Notes under the pieces: model-generated
The model's database searches: none
Seen by the model: only the letters and a program-made list of their open reading frames with translations
What the model was told of the DNA's origin: nothing
Shown: positions 37,258-48,841 of the stretch, piece by piece
Numbering within the stretch: the first letter of the stretch is position 1
Layout of the letters: each line of letters starts with the position of its first letter
Source: Tetradesmus obliquus
Taxonomy: Eukaryota; Chlorophyta; Chlorophyceae; Sphaeropleales; Scenedesmaceae
Assembly (NCBI GenBank): GCA_030272155.1
Contig: CP126203.1
Span: 868,001 to 932,000, forward strand
Reading direction: 5' to 3'
Length of the DNA stretch: 64,000 nucleotides
Made by a program: the position numbers and the translations under genes

Positions 37258-40200
37258 ACATTTGTGTAAGCAGTGCTCAACTATACTCCTTGTGAAGCTG
37301 ACCACAGCCCGGCAGCAGCCAGCTTCTCTTCTTGCCAAGCTGCCTGCAGCAATCGTGATTTTTAACCTTTAAAAAGTTCATACAATGCTCTTTCCTGTTG
37401 CTGCCAGAAACGCCACAGCAACACTGATCACGAGCCAGGAGGCAAAGACAAGAAGCATCATCCTGCTGTTGCATGCAGCGCAGATGGCATGCAGCTGTGC
37501 ATCACTGGTACAAGCCGCCAGCTTGGCTAGTCCCCTGGGTTGCCTGTCAGCAGCAACATCAAGCACTGACTTGCTGTTTTTCAGCAGCCACATCAAGCTC
37601 ACTTGTCAAAGACGCCCAGCAGCTGCACCACCTGCTCTGGCAGCAGCAGCCAGTCCGGCACCAGCAGCTGCAGCAGCTGCAGCTTCCACACCTCGCTGGC
37701 AGACGAGTCAGACAACACCTGCAGCGTGGCGGTGAAACACAGTCCATTGCATGGGCCAGATCTGCAAGGCCCACGGTGCCGCTGCAGAGGAATGGCAGCA
37801 ACAGTGACATGCAGCATACAAAAATGGCACTAGTTGTCCTAGAAGCAGGCAGAGGGTGCTTTGTCAGGACCCTCTGTTATCAGTCACATGAGTGCATGAG
37901 ACTTTGAAGCAGCGGTGAAATGCTGTGTCACCTAGGATTGACTGTTTGCCAGCTTTAGGACATTGCCTGCCTTCGCAGGCATGCAGCTGCAGGTCAGCAC
38001 ACGCAAGTGGAAACAAAAACATAACCAACAGCCACGCACGCAGCCCCACTCACTTGCAACGCCCACTGCAGCAGCTGCGCAGGCAGCACAGGCGCCTCAT
38101 GCCCTGCCAGCACAGCAGCAGCCTTCACAGTGAACTCCACAACCTTGTACGACTTCGGCCGCTTTGCTTTGCTGCCTGCCTCGCCCGCTGCTGCTGCTGC
38201 AGCACCAGCTGCGCCGCTACCGGCACCAGCAGCTGCTGCTGCAGCGGAGCCGTCAGCAGAGCTGCTGCTGTTGGTTGCCAGATTGCTGACAGGCTTGCGC
38301 CAGGGCTGTAGCTGCAGCAGCTGCTCAAGCTTCACAAGCTTGCCATCGAGCTTTATGTCTGCCAGTGCTGGCACATCTACGGGGCAGTTGAGCAGCTTGC
38401 GCTTCACAGGCACACCTGCACACATAACAGGTGCATCGCATGAATTCGTACGTGCCAAATATAATTCTTGTATGTTTTCTGCTAGTTTATACAGGGGTCA
38501 GCCATAGTACTTGATGCACCCAAGAGGCTGCAAAGAACAACATAGACCCAGCAGCAGCAGCTACAGCGCCCCACCTGATCTTGCATTGCCCTGCGGCGAC
38601 GTCGATCTCGAAGAAGCAGCAGTAGCAGCGGTAGCAGCAGCAGAGCCAGCAGGTGTTGGCAGTTTGTCGCCAGTGCTGCCAGCCCGTGTCATTCTGCGGC
38701 TGCCGCCAGGCAGTGGGCTGGGACTGCCTGTTGCAAAGCAGTTGCATTACAGTAGCAGCAGCAGCGACGAAGGCAGCAGTGCCAATCATTGCAATTTATT
38801 TCGTGCTGGCTACATCGGTGCTGGCTACGTTAGGCAGAGCAGCTGGCAGGCTGTGTCTGTCACGTGCAACCATGCCTGGTAAACAGCCACAGCCATTAAA
38901 CATCATGCACAAGGGTGGGTCATTTTCAGCCTTGTAATTGTGCTACATGGCGTCTTAATGATGCATGTCATAGGCGAAACTTACACATTAGTTTTTCTTC
39001 AAGGTTCATGCAAGCCATGTCAATGACTGTTTAGCGTACCTTGCGGCGACACCCTCCCAGAGGGAGTTGGGCTGGTGCTTCTGCTGCCTACGGGCGTAGC
39101 ATCATTGCTGGTCCTGCGGTTGGTTCTGGCCTTCCCACCACTGCCGCCAGTTGCTGCAGTCACCGCCTTTGTCGGCTGCTGCAGCAGCTGTTGCTGCTCT
39201 AGCTGCAGCTGTTTGACCTGCTGCTGCAGCTGCTGCAGCCTGCTGCGCAGCTCCAGCAGTTGCCCAAGCATGTGCCGCACAGCAGGGTGTGCCAGGTTCA
39301 GCCGGTACTGCCCGGCAGGGCAGCACAAGTCAAACCCAGCAGCACTCTCTGTGATAACCAGTACAGCTGAGCCAGGGCCAGCAGCAGCAGCAGCTGTTGC
39401 TGCCGCTTGCGGAGCGCCCTTGCTGCTGCTGCTGGTGCTGCTGATGTTTCCTGGTGCTTTGGGTCCTTGCTTGCCAGGGGTCTCTACTGCATCCACCAAG
39501 GTGGGAACCTACAGACAGTATGCAAAGTCAGCACTTCAGACAGCAGTATGCTGCTATGGTACTAGTAGTGCTGCAGCATCCTTCCAAGTCACCAGACCTG
39601 CGGCACTTTATTTGCATCCGTTGTGTGCTTAACTGTTTGGTCAAAGCAGCAGGGACCTGTCCGCGCTCTGCTGCAGCAAGCTGCTGGCCATCATACTAGT
39701 GCAGTGCACACAGGCTAGTTGATCAGCAGCCCAGCTCTGTCACCAAGACCCCTGCCTTCAAGTTGCAGGCACAGGCTGCCATACATATGTGCTTACGCAG
39801 CCCCGCATTACCGCACCTGTGACGCCAGCATCATGGCAGACTGTGTGTCCCGCATGCTGCTGCGGAAGCCCTTCTCTTTTGCCATCAGCGCCACCTTGGC
39901 AATGCCAACATGCAGCAGCAGCGGCTGCAGCTGCTGCTGCTGCTTGTTGCCATCTGCCAGCCCAGCTCTCACCCCAGATTCGGCATCTCCAGCTGGCAGG
40001 TATGAGTCTGTTATGCTACTGCTGTTCGATGGGCATGAGCTGAGAAATCCTCTGCTGTGACCTGCACTGCTGCTGCATGCAAGGGCAAGCACCCCAACAG
40101 ATGGTGACCCTGCGAGGGCCCGCATAATGCTCCTGACACCAGATGCACCAAGTGGGTTGCCATCAAGCAGCAGCACCCTTTGTCCAAGCCTCTGCTGTGC

Positions 40201-43200
40201 TCCCGAGAAGCTGTCACAAGCAAAGCCTTGCCTGAAGCTGCCATGCAGCTCCCTGCCTGATCTGCTGCCACTCGACCAGGCAGTACTGCTGCTTGATCTG
40301 CAGAAGAATGCATCTGCAGCGGAAGGCTGCTGTCCCTGCGGGTTTGTGGTGTCGTCGCAGGTGCTGCTGCTGCCAATGACGCTCACAAGTGTAGCAGCAC
40401 ACAGCGCTGCTCCTCCCTCCAGCATGTTATGTGACAGATCTAGGAAGGTCCACGCATGCTGCCTGGCGCAGCCGCCGCTGCTGCTGCCGCACAGGCTGCT
40501 GCTGATGCTGCTGGTGCCATCAGGCACCAACGAGTCCAGGATGAGTGAGCCATCCTTGTCATCTAGGCCACAGTGTGACATGCTGAGGGAGGACAGGCAG
40601 CAGGTGGGGCACCTGCAGTGGGGAGGGGCAGCAAGCCATATGTAAAATGAATTTCCTATGCATTGAGCAACAGCACTCTACTGAATGCAGCACGTCATCA
40701 CCAATGACAAATACATCCTGTTACAGCGGCGCAGACCTGCAATGAAATGCACGCAGGAACGCACTGCAACTCCAGCAGCAGACATGCGAAGCAATGCCAG
40801 CATGCGCTATACACACCTGAAAGCAGCCTCTGCCGCTTTTGCTGTGCCGTGTGACAGCGCATTCCAGCTGAGGTCCAGCTCCTGCAGGCAGGGGTGGCTG
40901 CGCAGCGCTGACAGGATGACAGCCCCGCCAGCGTCATGCAGCTCGCAGCGCGCCAGCCGCAGCACCTGCAGCAGCAGCAGCCACAGCAGCAACATAAGAC
41001 ATAGCAGCAAGTGGGCAGGAAGGAGCCCATTATGATTGCAGCACCAGCGACAGGATCTGGCAGTGCTGTCAGCCAGGACTGCGGATAAGTCTGCCTGCAT
41101 CGAACCAACTGATTTGAGATGCATTAGGGTGCATTCATTGAGGGGAAAGCTCCTGGGAGACACGAGCACAAAATGTGGGAATGAAAAAGCCGTGCATACC
41201 TGCAGGTGCTGGTTGTTTGTCAGTGCAGCCACCAATGCTGCAGCACCCTTGTCTCCAAATGGAACACCCTCCAGCGACAGCACACGCAGCATCAGCGGCA
41301 CCTGCTGCTGCGGCTGCTGTGGCACTAGAGCCTGCCTCAAGCCAGCTGCTGCACTGCTCTGCATTCGATCACGGCTGCGGTGGCTGCTGCTGCTGCTGCA
41401 GCTGCTGCTCGATTGCCGCAGTGACCTCTGCGTAAAAACAGCAAAGGACACTGTTTGATCATCCTCATATGATGACTGCTGTCCATCTGCTGTTGCAAGG
41501 TCTACCACGATCAAAGACTGGCTGTGTGCTGCAGCAGACCTCATCTCTGGCCTTTGGTGCTGCTGCTGCTGCTGCTGCTGCTGCTGTACGCTGGCAATCT
41601 CAGGCAGCAGCAGCAGCAGCCCCAGTGCACTGCAGCAGCGCCACGTGAGCATCTGGTTATGTGACAAGTCAAGGTGAGTCACCCGAGCTGCTGTTGGGCT
41701 GCTGAGCAGCAGCTGTGCCAGGTCAGCTACTGATGCATCAGTCAAAAGGTTGCCTGCAAGCGAATACAGTCCATCAGCGTGGCACACTGTTGGCCTGCAG
41801 CAGTCTAAGCACATTGCAGCATCCAACACAGCTGGCCATCACATTGAACTCGTTGCCCAACGATACTGGGTTCGGGTGCCAGAACATGAAGTGGCATGCA
41901 AGCGCAATGTCCTTCAGCTGTCAGTGAGTGCGGTGATGCATATACTAGCACCAGATGTAGCATAATGTTCCGTGGTTGCACGTTCTCACAGCAGAAGCGC
42001 ACATGTACAAAGCAATTGAGCAGTGCCATATACCAGCCACTGCACCTGCTGGCTGCTGCTGTTGCTGCAGATGCTGCTGCTGTGCCGCACCTGACAAGTC
42101 GAGGCGCCTGATCCACGGCGCTGCTGCCAGTGCTGTACCGACCTTGTGCAACTGCTGGGGCCGCAGCCCACTGTGAGACAGCTGCAGCACATCACTGCTG
42201 CTGGACACAGACCTGTAGCACGGCAAGGCAGGCACAACAGTGTGACAGTGCGAAAGAGGTGCTGGGCTGCTGGTGTGGATGTACACGCGCCAATCCCTGG
42301 CACTGGTGGACCCTTTTAACCCTAGCAGCTGCGGCGTGTACTCCCTTTTTGTGAATGAATAACCACCGCTTGCACTACACTGCCATGCTGCTGTACAGCG
42401 GCCAATTGCACTGGCATTTGAAGATCAGCACCACGTTGGCTCACCTGTGCAAGCTGGTGCGTGTCGTGAGGCAGTTGCTGCCAAAGTATCCCTGTGGCTC
42501 CTGCTGCCTTTCAACGCTGCCTGCTGCTACTGCTGCTGCTGCTGCCTCTTCTTGGTCACACATGTTCAGCAGGCCATTGTCAGCCGCCTGGCTCCTGCAA
42601 GTGCGCATGCTGAAGATGCTGTCGGCTGCTGCTGTTTGTGCAGCATGGCTGTCTGGTGCCAAAACTGTACAAGCCTGCAGCTGTTGCTGCTGCATATCTG
42701 TGCTTGCTTCGTCCTTGCTGCTTCCAGCATCCCAACTGTCTTCATCTTGACAGGTCTGCCTGTGCATCACGTGACGGCCATCCATTGCATGCGTTGCTGC
42801 TGATGATGATCTGCCAGCAGCTGCGTCTGCAGCCCAGCCAGAAAAAGAGTGACTGCTGGGTAGGCCCTGCAGCAGAGCGGCAAGCAGGAGATGCAGCAGA
42901 CCAGTACGTGTGTCACAGCCTTTGTTGGCTGTCTGTTGCACATAGTATCAAGCATAGATGCGTGGGTGCACGGAACACATGCGCCACTTTGAGATGAGCA
43001 TGCACATGAGCACAAGCAGCACGTCCCTCAGCAAGCACAAGTATCCAGCACAAGTATCCAGCAAAAATCTCTGCACCTGACGAGGCGACTGCAGTGTGCT
43101 AGGTGTGTTGCTGTCAACCGCTGCAACTTGTGGCTGCTGCATGCCCTCCTCGGCAGCAGCAACTCCAGCAGCTACATTGCGTTCCAATTGCCAAGCAGAG

Positions 43201-44982
43201 CCGCCTGGCTGCTCATCTTCATCTCTATCTCCATGCATATCCTGCTCAACTTCCCGCATCAGCTGTTGCTGCTGCGAGAGCTGCTGTGCTCTTGCTTGGG
43301 ATCCATAGCCAGGCGTGGCGCGCAGCTGCGCAAGCGCAGCCTCATAGAACTGCCGCTGGAACAGCAGCACCTGAGCTTCAGACTGCAGCATGCTGATGCG
43401 CGCTGCCACAAACTTGTTGGGGCAGCGGGCAGCAACACTGGGCTGCAGAGACAGCAAGAAAGCGGCGGTACAATTCGTTAGATAGGGTCATTGACGTAGA
43501 GCAGAACTAGCCTACTGGCATCAGTGCTATTTCTCCAGCATAGACAGTGACGCACTCCTCATCTACTGCTATGCTATGTCACCCTGTGCATGCGACAGCG
43601 CTGAGATCATCCTGTTGCTGGGTCATCAATAGCACCCGCAGTGAGAACAAGCCTGCCATTGTGGCATCCCGCCCTCTGCTGCTGCACTGTGTCTTACCTC
43701 AACCATGCGCATGTCCTGTTGTGCCACCCACTCCCGCATCTCACTCAAAGCTGCTGCTGCCGCTGCTGCTGCGCCTTCATCATCTGCCGCTCCACGCAGC
43801 TCTGCTGCAAACGCCATCAGCATGTCATTGCCTGCATCACTGCCTTTTGCTGCATTGCTGCTGTTGCCATTGCTGCTGAATAGCGATCCAGCTGCTGCCG
43901 TGGTGTTGCTACCTGCCCCAGGCTGCCTGGAAGTTCCATAGTCATGACTGCTGGAACCAAAATGAGCCGGGTTTGTCATGATCTGTCCACCACCGGCACT
44001 GCTGCTTTGCATGGGCTGGCATTGCAAGCCGGCATTGCGTTCCTCTTGCTGCCATGGCTCCTCCTGCTGCTTGGCTGCTGCTCTAGCTTCGCTGTATGTA
44101 AGGGCCACTTGATCCTGCAAGAGCTGCAGCTGCTCCAACACCTGCGAGGAGCAACACACCATGTTTTCAGGTGCGGCCGGCATGCCTACAACATTCGATA
44201 CAGGTGACGATAGTACTGGATCATCAGTAGGCGCCCTTGAGGGGGCAAAAGCAACAGTCACAGACACCTTGTGCTATGCAGCAGCATGTGTCCTGACTGC
44301 ATACGTAACCACAGGCATGACCTTTCCTTCGATTCGAAAACCATAGCAATTGGTGGTGACAGCAGCTGCATGCTGCCGCACCACTGCACCTGCACTTGCT
44401 TACCTGTGCTCTCAGCTCTGCACTTGCGTCAATGGGTGCAGGTGCATCAGCAGTGCAGCACTTCAGGCTCTGCAGCTGCACATTGCTGCCTGCTGTGAGC
44501 TGCGCCAGCTCAGCTTTCAAGCGCGCAAGTGAGGCACGGCTTCCTGCAAAGGCTCCAGGTGCAGCAGACGCTGCAGATGCTGGGCGCTGCCTAGCACGTG
44601 GTGCTTCTGCTGCAGGTGCCAGCTCTCCTGCAGCGCTGCTTACATGACCTGCATGCATGTGACTGCAGCTGCTGTGTTTGCTGGAGCTTCCTGCAAGGGT
44701 GTTGGGTTGCTGAGCAGCAGTTCTAGGTCTTGCGCTGTAGTTTGATGCTGTTCCTGGACAGCTGTATGCCAGCCTGCCTGCCTGCTGTTGCCCAGGCCTG
44801 CTGATGCTTGGAGCAGCAGACGCAGGACGCAGCTTCTGCTGTTGCTGTGTCTGCTGCTGCCATTGTCGCTGTGGGAACCTGCTGTTGCTGCTGTTGGTGG
44901 AGTCAGCTGTGGTCTGCTGGCCACCTGCTGCTGCTGGTGGCTGTTGCTGCTCCTTCAGCGGCTGCCTTTCGTTAATTTCCAT
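28294..44982 (-). CDS. Giant LRR and IQ-motif protein, 23 exons
   Basis: Minus-strand exons (5' to 3' ends): 44982-44404, 44141-43698, 43442-43077, 42866-42445, 42212-42034, 41753-41200, 40965-40817, 40612-39817, 39508-39040, 38415-38054, 37718-37603, 37188-37057, 36864-36724, 36476-36350, 35752-35664, 35427-35329, 35150-34233, 33997-33895, 33640-33563, 32570-32442, 31527-31372, 29560-29384, 29019-28294. All phases close, giving 2,436 residues. The N-terminus is disordered and then coiled coil (LARLKAELAQL). LRR units follow in exons 5-8: VTHLDLSHNQM, LRVLSLEGVPFGDKGA, LQELDLSWNAL, FLDLSHNMLEGGA. Two related motifs appear later: YRLNLAHPAVRHML (exon 9) and HFRLDLTHPEQRDVA (exon 21). The last exon has an IQ motif (VKRIQRAWRKLAAKKG), a probable calmodulin site. 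No enzyme domain was seen. Its head-to-head position with axonemal LC1 makes a ciliary scaffold plausible, by inference only. It could be two genes, but the splice at 39817/39508 joins cleanly. Confidence 0.72.
29150..30280 (-). repeat. Echo cluster around the exon 29560-29384
   Basis: Five acceptor-side copies of the exon start (VAVRKSLAERAATGVRVRQLENFTAE) lie upstream at about 29620-29685, 29735-29815, 29895-29970, 30045-30115 and 30205-30275. One donor-side copy of the exon end (DPEDDKLWLSMESKHRLLEF and donor) lies at 29150-29272. Unit spacing is 115-165 bases. Confidence 0.94.
30760..31993 (-). repeat. Echo cluster around the exon 31527-31372
   Basis: Three acceptor-side copies (VFEALSGAEQLGLMGSLGAY) lie at about 31598-31670, 31765-31838 and 31915-31993. 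Four donor-side copies (FRLDLTHPEQRDVAREFVK) lie at about 31190-31269, 31010-31088, 30885-30945 and 30760-30825. The pair 31089-31269 and 31270-31450 is a near-perfect 181-base tandem repeat. Confidence 0.94.
32222..33240 (-). repeat. Echo cluster around the exon 32570-32442
   Basis: Five acceptor-side copies (VPAITCSQLIAILSVLAA) begin near 32695, 32882, 33003, 33126 and 33235. Two donor-side copies (VALWAKVADRHRLIE plus GTGAG) lie at about 32344-32400 and 32222-32280, each next to a CTG tract. Confidence 0.93.
35945..36350 (-). repeat. Donor-side echoes forming possible 54-base cassette exons
   Basis: The end of exon 36476-36350 (GYAVPPTGSLKLDYVSYQ plus donor) recurs at about 36233-36300 and 35945-36010, with a partial copy at 36054-36090. 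The two fuller copies are preceded by GCAGCTGCAG and followed by a donor, so each is bounded by both splice signals in phase 0. The partial copy keeps only the donor end. Confidence 0.92.
37190..37256. repeat. CAG/CTG array at an acceptor of the LRR/IQ gene
   Basis: A run of about 22 CAG units, CTG in the sense direction, leads into the acceptor of exon 37188-37057. Confidence 0.95.
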
Positions 44983-45442
44983 CAAGCCTATTTCAGGTGC
45001 TGCCTAAAACATCAGATCTGCCTGCAGGCTGAGGCCAGTGTCGTGCATAACACAAGCACATACAACATCAGCAGTGCCCCATCAGCAAACACCACCTTCC
45101 GCCCCCTGCAGCTGTGGCGATGAAACATTAGTATCTCAATGATGTGTCTGGCATGCGCCAGATGGTGTAGAACTTCAAGGTCAGGTTACGTGTTACGCTG
45201 ACGTCCGAGTTGACCAAACCCTTTTGAACGTTTGCGCGTCGATCTATATAGTTGCCTTTCCACATCTGGTATCTCCCATTCACATACTCTTTCAAACATC
45301 AAGAGGACCACTAGCACTTCACATCATCGACAGCACGCGTGCACAGTACTCACTGCCCGCCAAGCCATCAATAGCACAGCAGTGCACACCCTTCCAACCA
45401 GCACCGAGCTCACTACATAGTACTTGAGTAGCAAACAACAGA
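44983..45442. promoter_or_regulatory. Divergent promoter region of LRR/IQ gene and dynein LC1
   Basis: The two start codons are 460 bases apart and face away from each other. A TATA-like GATCTATATAG lies at about 45240, 200 bases before the LC1 start. Shared control of the two genes is an inference from the arrangement. Confidence 0.45.
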
Positions 45443-46637
45443 ATGGCGAAAGCCACCACCATAAAGGACGCCTTGAAGAAGCTGGAGGAGACACGAGGAG
45501 TGAATGCTGCAGAGATAGAGAAGGTGGGCACACAGCAGCACAGGCTGCATGGAGAGCTAGGCAGCACATAAAACCTCTAAATCAAGCATTTGTTGCGCAT
45601 CAGGTTGAGCTGTATGGACAGTGCCCACCAATAGAGAAGATGGATGCGACGCTGTCAACACTCAAGGCATGCAAGTGAGCCACAGGCACAGCAGTAGCTT
45701 GCAGGATTGCGCTTGGTTGAGACATGCGCTGAACGGCGTCTACGTGCCGCCAAGCACAACCGCCACATCTTGTGCCAGCAAGGAACCACAAGTAGATGCA
45801 GCACATACCACACCTGGCTGTGAACATTTTGCCGGCATGCTGCACATCCACCTGGTACTCAACTCAAACCTCCTGCAGGCATCTCTCGCTGTCCACCAAC
45901 AACATAGAGAAGATCAGCAGCCTGTCGGGCATGGACAACCTGCGCATACTGTCCATAGGGCGCAACCTGCTCAAGAAGATTGAGAATGTAGAGGTGGTGG
46001 CAGACACTCTGGAGGAGCTGTGGCTGTCATACAACCAAATAGAGAAGCTGGTGAGGGCACTTCCTTGCTGAGCGCTCAGCAGCCTGCAGAGTATCGTGCA
46101 GCAGCAGCAACAGGGCAGCGGCGGGAGCAGCACTGCCAGTAGCCACAGTAGGAGCACAAGCGCACACCTGCCCCATGCTGTGGAACGTTCTTTGTGACCG
46201 TATTTGTACAGCCGCAGCATGGCAGCTGTGGAAGAAAGAGCAACTCCCTCAGTAGGCAGGAACCCATGTACACAGGCAGTTGTCTCGGCAACAGAGTTGA
46301 TCTGCAGGGGTGACTGCTGTATTTTTGTGTTACGGATTAATCATCCTGCTGCGCTGGCAGCAAGCTGGCTGCAAGCAACAGTGCTCGATAACCCGCAGCG
46401 CGTGCCACCTTTATGTTATCACATCGGCTGGCTCGGCAGTACTATGGAGCGGTGTGTGCTGCTAGCAGCAAGCGGAGTGCTTGGCACGCAAGTGCTGCAT
46501 GCTTCGCAACCCCTGACTGCAGCTGCCACTTTGGCGACACCAAATGTACTGCTGCAGGGCGGCGTGGAGCGGCTGGGCCAGCTGTGCGTGCTGTTCCAGT
46601 CCAACAATGATGATCCATGTCCGCACAATATTGCATG

Positions 46638-46703
<66 letters not shown>

Positions 46704-47801
46704 AGGGCGGCGTGGAGCGTCTGGGCCAGCTGCGCGTGCTGTTCCTGTCCAACAACAAGATCCGCGACTGGAGCGAGGTGGAGCGCCTGGCAGCGCTGGA
46801 GCGCCTGGAGGACCTGCTGCTGGTGAGTGGCTGCAGACAAGCATGTTCAGCAGCCCACTGTACGCTTGCTGGTGTGTGCTGGCATGCAAATCAAAGCCTG
46901 CAACCTGGCAGCACTGGAGGAGCTTCTGCTGGTGAGCGCACTAGATCAGGCGCCATGTGCAGGTGTCCTTGTACTGGTGCTGTTGACGTTTAGCGTAGTG
47001 AGCATGCTCAGCACTGATCATGGCTTGCATGAGTATTGTAGCGGCGCTTGACATGTGGTTACTTTCTCGCTGCTGCTGCTGCTGCCGCCAGGTTGGCAAC
47101 CCACTGTATAACGACTACAGGGACAACAACGCCATAGCAGAGTACAGGGTGGAGGTGAGGGAGCTTGGCCAGCTTGCAGCTGCCAACAGCAGCGCCTCTT
47201 GTTGGCCTCTCGTTGGCTCCTGACTGGGGTTCCCACTCCTCGTTGAGTGGAGCATGTAATGTAATGTAATGTAATGTAATGTAATGTAATGTAATGTAAT
47301 GTAATGTAATGTAATGTAAGCAAAAGAACAGCAGAGGGAGATCCAGTTCACCGCATGGCGTGATGCCGTTGTGTTGCAGCAGCAGCCGCTGCAGCATGCG
47401 ATGGTGCCCCCGCGCTGTCGTGTGCCAGTCACTTTGAGAAGTAGCCGCTGTATGCAGCAATTGGTTGCTGATGTTTCAACAGCAGTCGTCCGTCCCTGAG
47501 CAGCGCCAACCGTGAGCAGATGGCATATGCAGCTGCCGTGGCTACTGGCAGGTGGACCACCTTGTTGCGGCAGCAATGGGGCTGGTGTAAATCCAGTACT
47601 CTTCCGCCTATGGTGATGCTTCCACTAGCGTATGGCTTCTAAACCAGGATTCATAGGCGTTCGTTGCCGCCACCGCTGCTGCTGCTGCTGTAGGTGCTGA
47701 AGCGGCTGTCTAATCTGAAGAAGCTGGACGGCGTGCCTGTGGACGTGGACGAGCGTGACCAGGCCCTGCAGGCGCGTGGGCCTGCGGCTCCCGCCTCGTG
47801 A
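45443..47801 (+). CDS. Axonemal outer-arm dynein light chain 1 (LC1/DNAL1)
   Basis: Six exons join in frame: 45443-45523, 45604-45674, 45879-46050, 46706-46822, 47092-47154 and 47694-47801 (stop TGA), 203 residues, close to the usual ~198. LC1 is the leucine-rich-repeat light chain that binds the outer-arm gamma heavy chain motor domain at the axoneme. The sequence follows the family almost end to end: [16 protein letters not shown], the [20 protein letters not shown] block, LRR units with [43 protein letters not shown], and the C-terminal [19 protein letters not shown] and [18 protein letters not shown]. Exon 4 has a truncated echo upstream and one downstream, and the last intron holds a TGTAA array. 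Its presence implies an axoneme at some life stage. Confidence 0.96.
46558..46935 (+). repeat. Echoes on both sides of LC1 exon 4
   Basis: An acceptor-side copy of the exon 4 start (GGVERLGQL) lies at about 46551-46620, carries several replacement changes and does not continue the exon. A donor-side copy of the exon end (LAALEELLL plus GTGAGC) lies at about 46905-46940. The real exon is 46706-46822. Confidence 0.9.
46638..46705 (+). repeat. GCT/CTG array running into the LC1 exon 4 acceptor
   Basis: About 21 CTG units lie on the sense strand and end in the acceptor CAG, with no separate pyrimidine tract between. Confidence 0.95.
47255..47319 (+). repeat. (TGTAA)13 array in LC1 intron 5
   Basis: Thirteen perfect head-to-tail TGTAA units lie in the sense direction inside the intron between 47154 and 47694. 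TGTAA is the established polyadenylation signal of chlorophyte algae. Confidence 0.97.
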
Positions 47802-48339
47802 AGCTGAAGCTACTGCTGATGAAGATGATGCGTGTCCGATGTTCTGAAGACCAGGCTGTGTATGTGCTGCAAGCAGCGTGACAAAGTTAAAAGCGTGATG
47901 TGTACACAGCTGCTGGTGTTGCTGTTGCTGCTGGCACCAGCCTGCAGGTTTTGTTGGCAGCATCTATCCTGCAGTCGTCTGGGCATGAGGCTCAGCTGTG
48001 GATGAACTTTGCGCTGACGGTTCGACCTCACTCGGTGTGCGCGATTGATTGATGGGCGTCACAGCTGTCTGTTCCTGGCATCACAGCACTACTGTGACAG
48101 CACTACCGACAACTGCCTTGCCTTGTTCACAGCACAAATACTGTAGTAGCAATCTGGTCAATGCCTGCCAGTGTCCTGCACACCTCTTTGAATGAGAGCG
48201 AGGTGATTGCATGTGAATCCCATGTCCTTTACAGTGTGGCCGCCAACACCATGTAGAGCCGCTGTGGCTAGCACAGCTGCCCGCTATTGACAATTCAAGC
48301 GACAACATACGTATTAGTACGCCAGGAAATCACAGCTTG
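47802..48339. other. Convergent intergenic region
   Basis: It lies between the LC1 stop and the repeated 3' region of RCCR. I see no gene in it. Confidence 0.5.
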
Positions 48340-48715
48340 ACTCCGCCAGCGCCTGCCATGCTGTCCCAAAAGTCCTCCTTCGCTGCAATTCAATGCTTAG
48401 AAGACATTTTGTGCGTACCCCAGCATTTGCCAACACATCACAGCCTGATCCTGTCAGCGCCGGCCATGCTGTCCCAATAGTCCTCCATCGCTGCAATCAA
48501 CTGCTTAGCAACATCATGTGCGCACCAAGCATTTGCCAACACACAAAAGCCTGATCCGCTCTGCGCCTGCCATGCTGTCCCAATAGTAATCCGTTGCTGC
48601 AGATGATTGCTCTGAGAACATCATGTGCGCAACGAAGAATACACAAACCATCACAGCCTGATCCTGTCAGCCCCAGCCATGCTGTCCCAATAGTCCTCCA
48701 TCGCTGCCTCTCCAA
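48340..48715 (-). repeat. Three 3'-UTR echoes of the RCCR stop-codon region
   Basis: The last coding segment of RCCR (YWDSMAGADRIRL and stop, about 48651-48715) recurs at about 48545-48605, 48436-48495 and 48341-48392, with a period near 105 bases. The copies lie downstream of the stop. Confidence 0.92.
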
Positions 48716-48810
48716 ACGCGCTGCGCAGCACAGCAGCAGCCGCCTCGCGCCGGGGGAACCCCCGCCACGCTGCATCACGCTGCAATAGCTCCTGCAGCAG
48801 CTGCAGCACA

Positions 48811-48841
<31 letters not shown>

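Noticed and set aside
38575-38600. A 16-base micro-exon (GGCAATGCAAGATCAG) in the LRR/IQ gene
   Set aside because: Including it breaks the phase into the next exon. Joining 39040 directly to 38415 keeps the frame.
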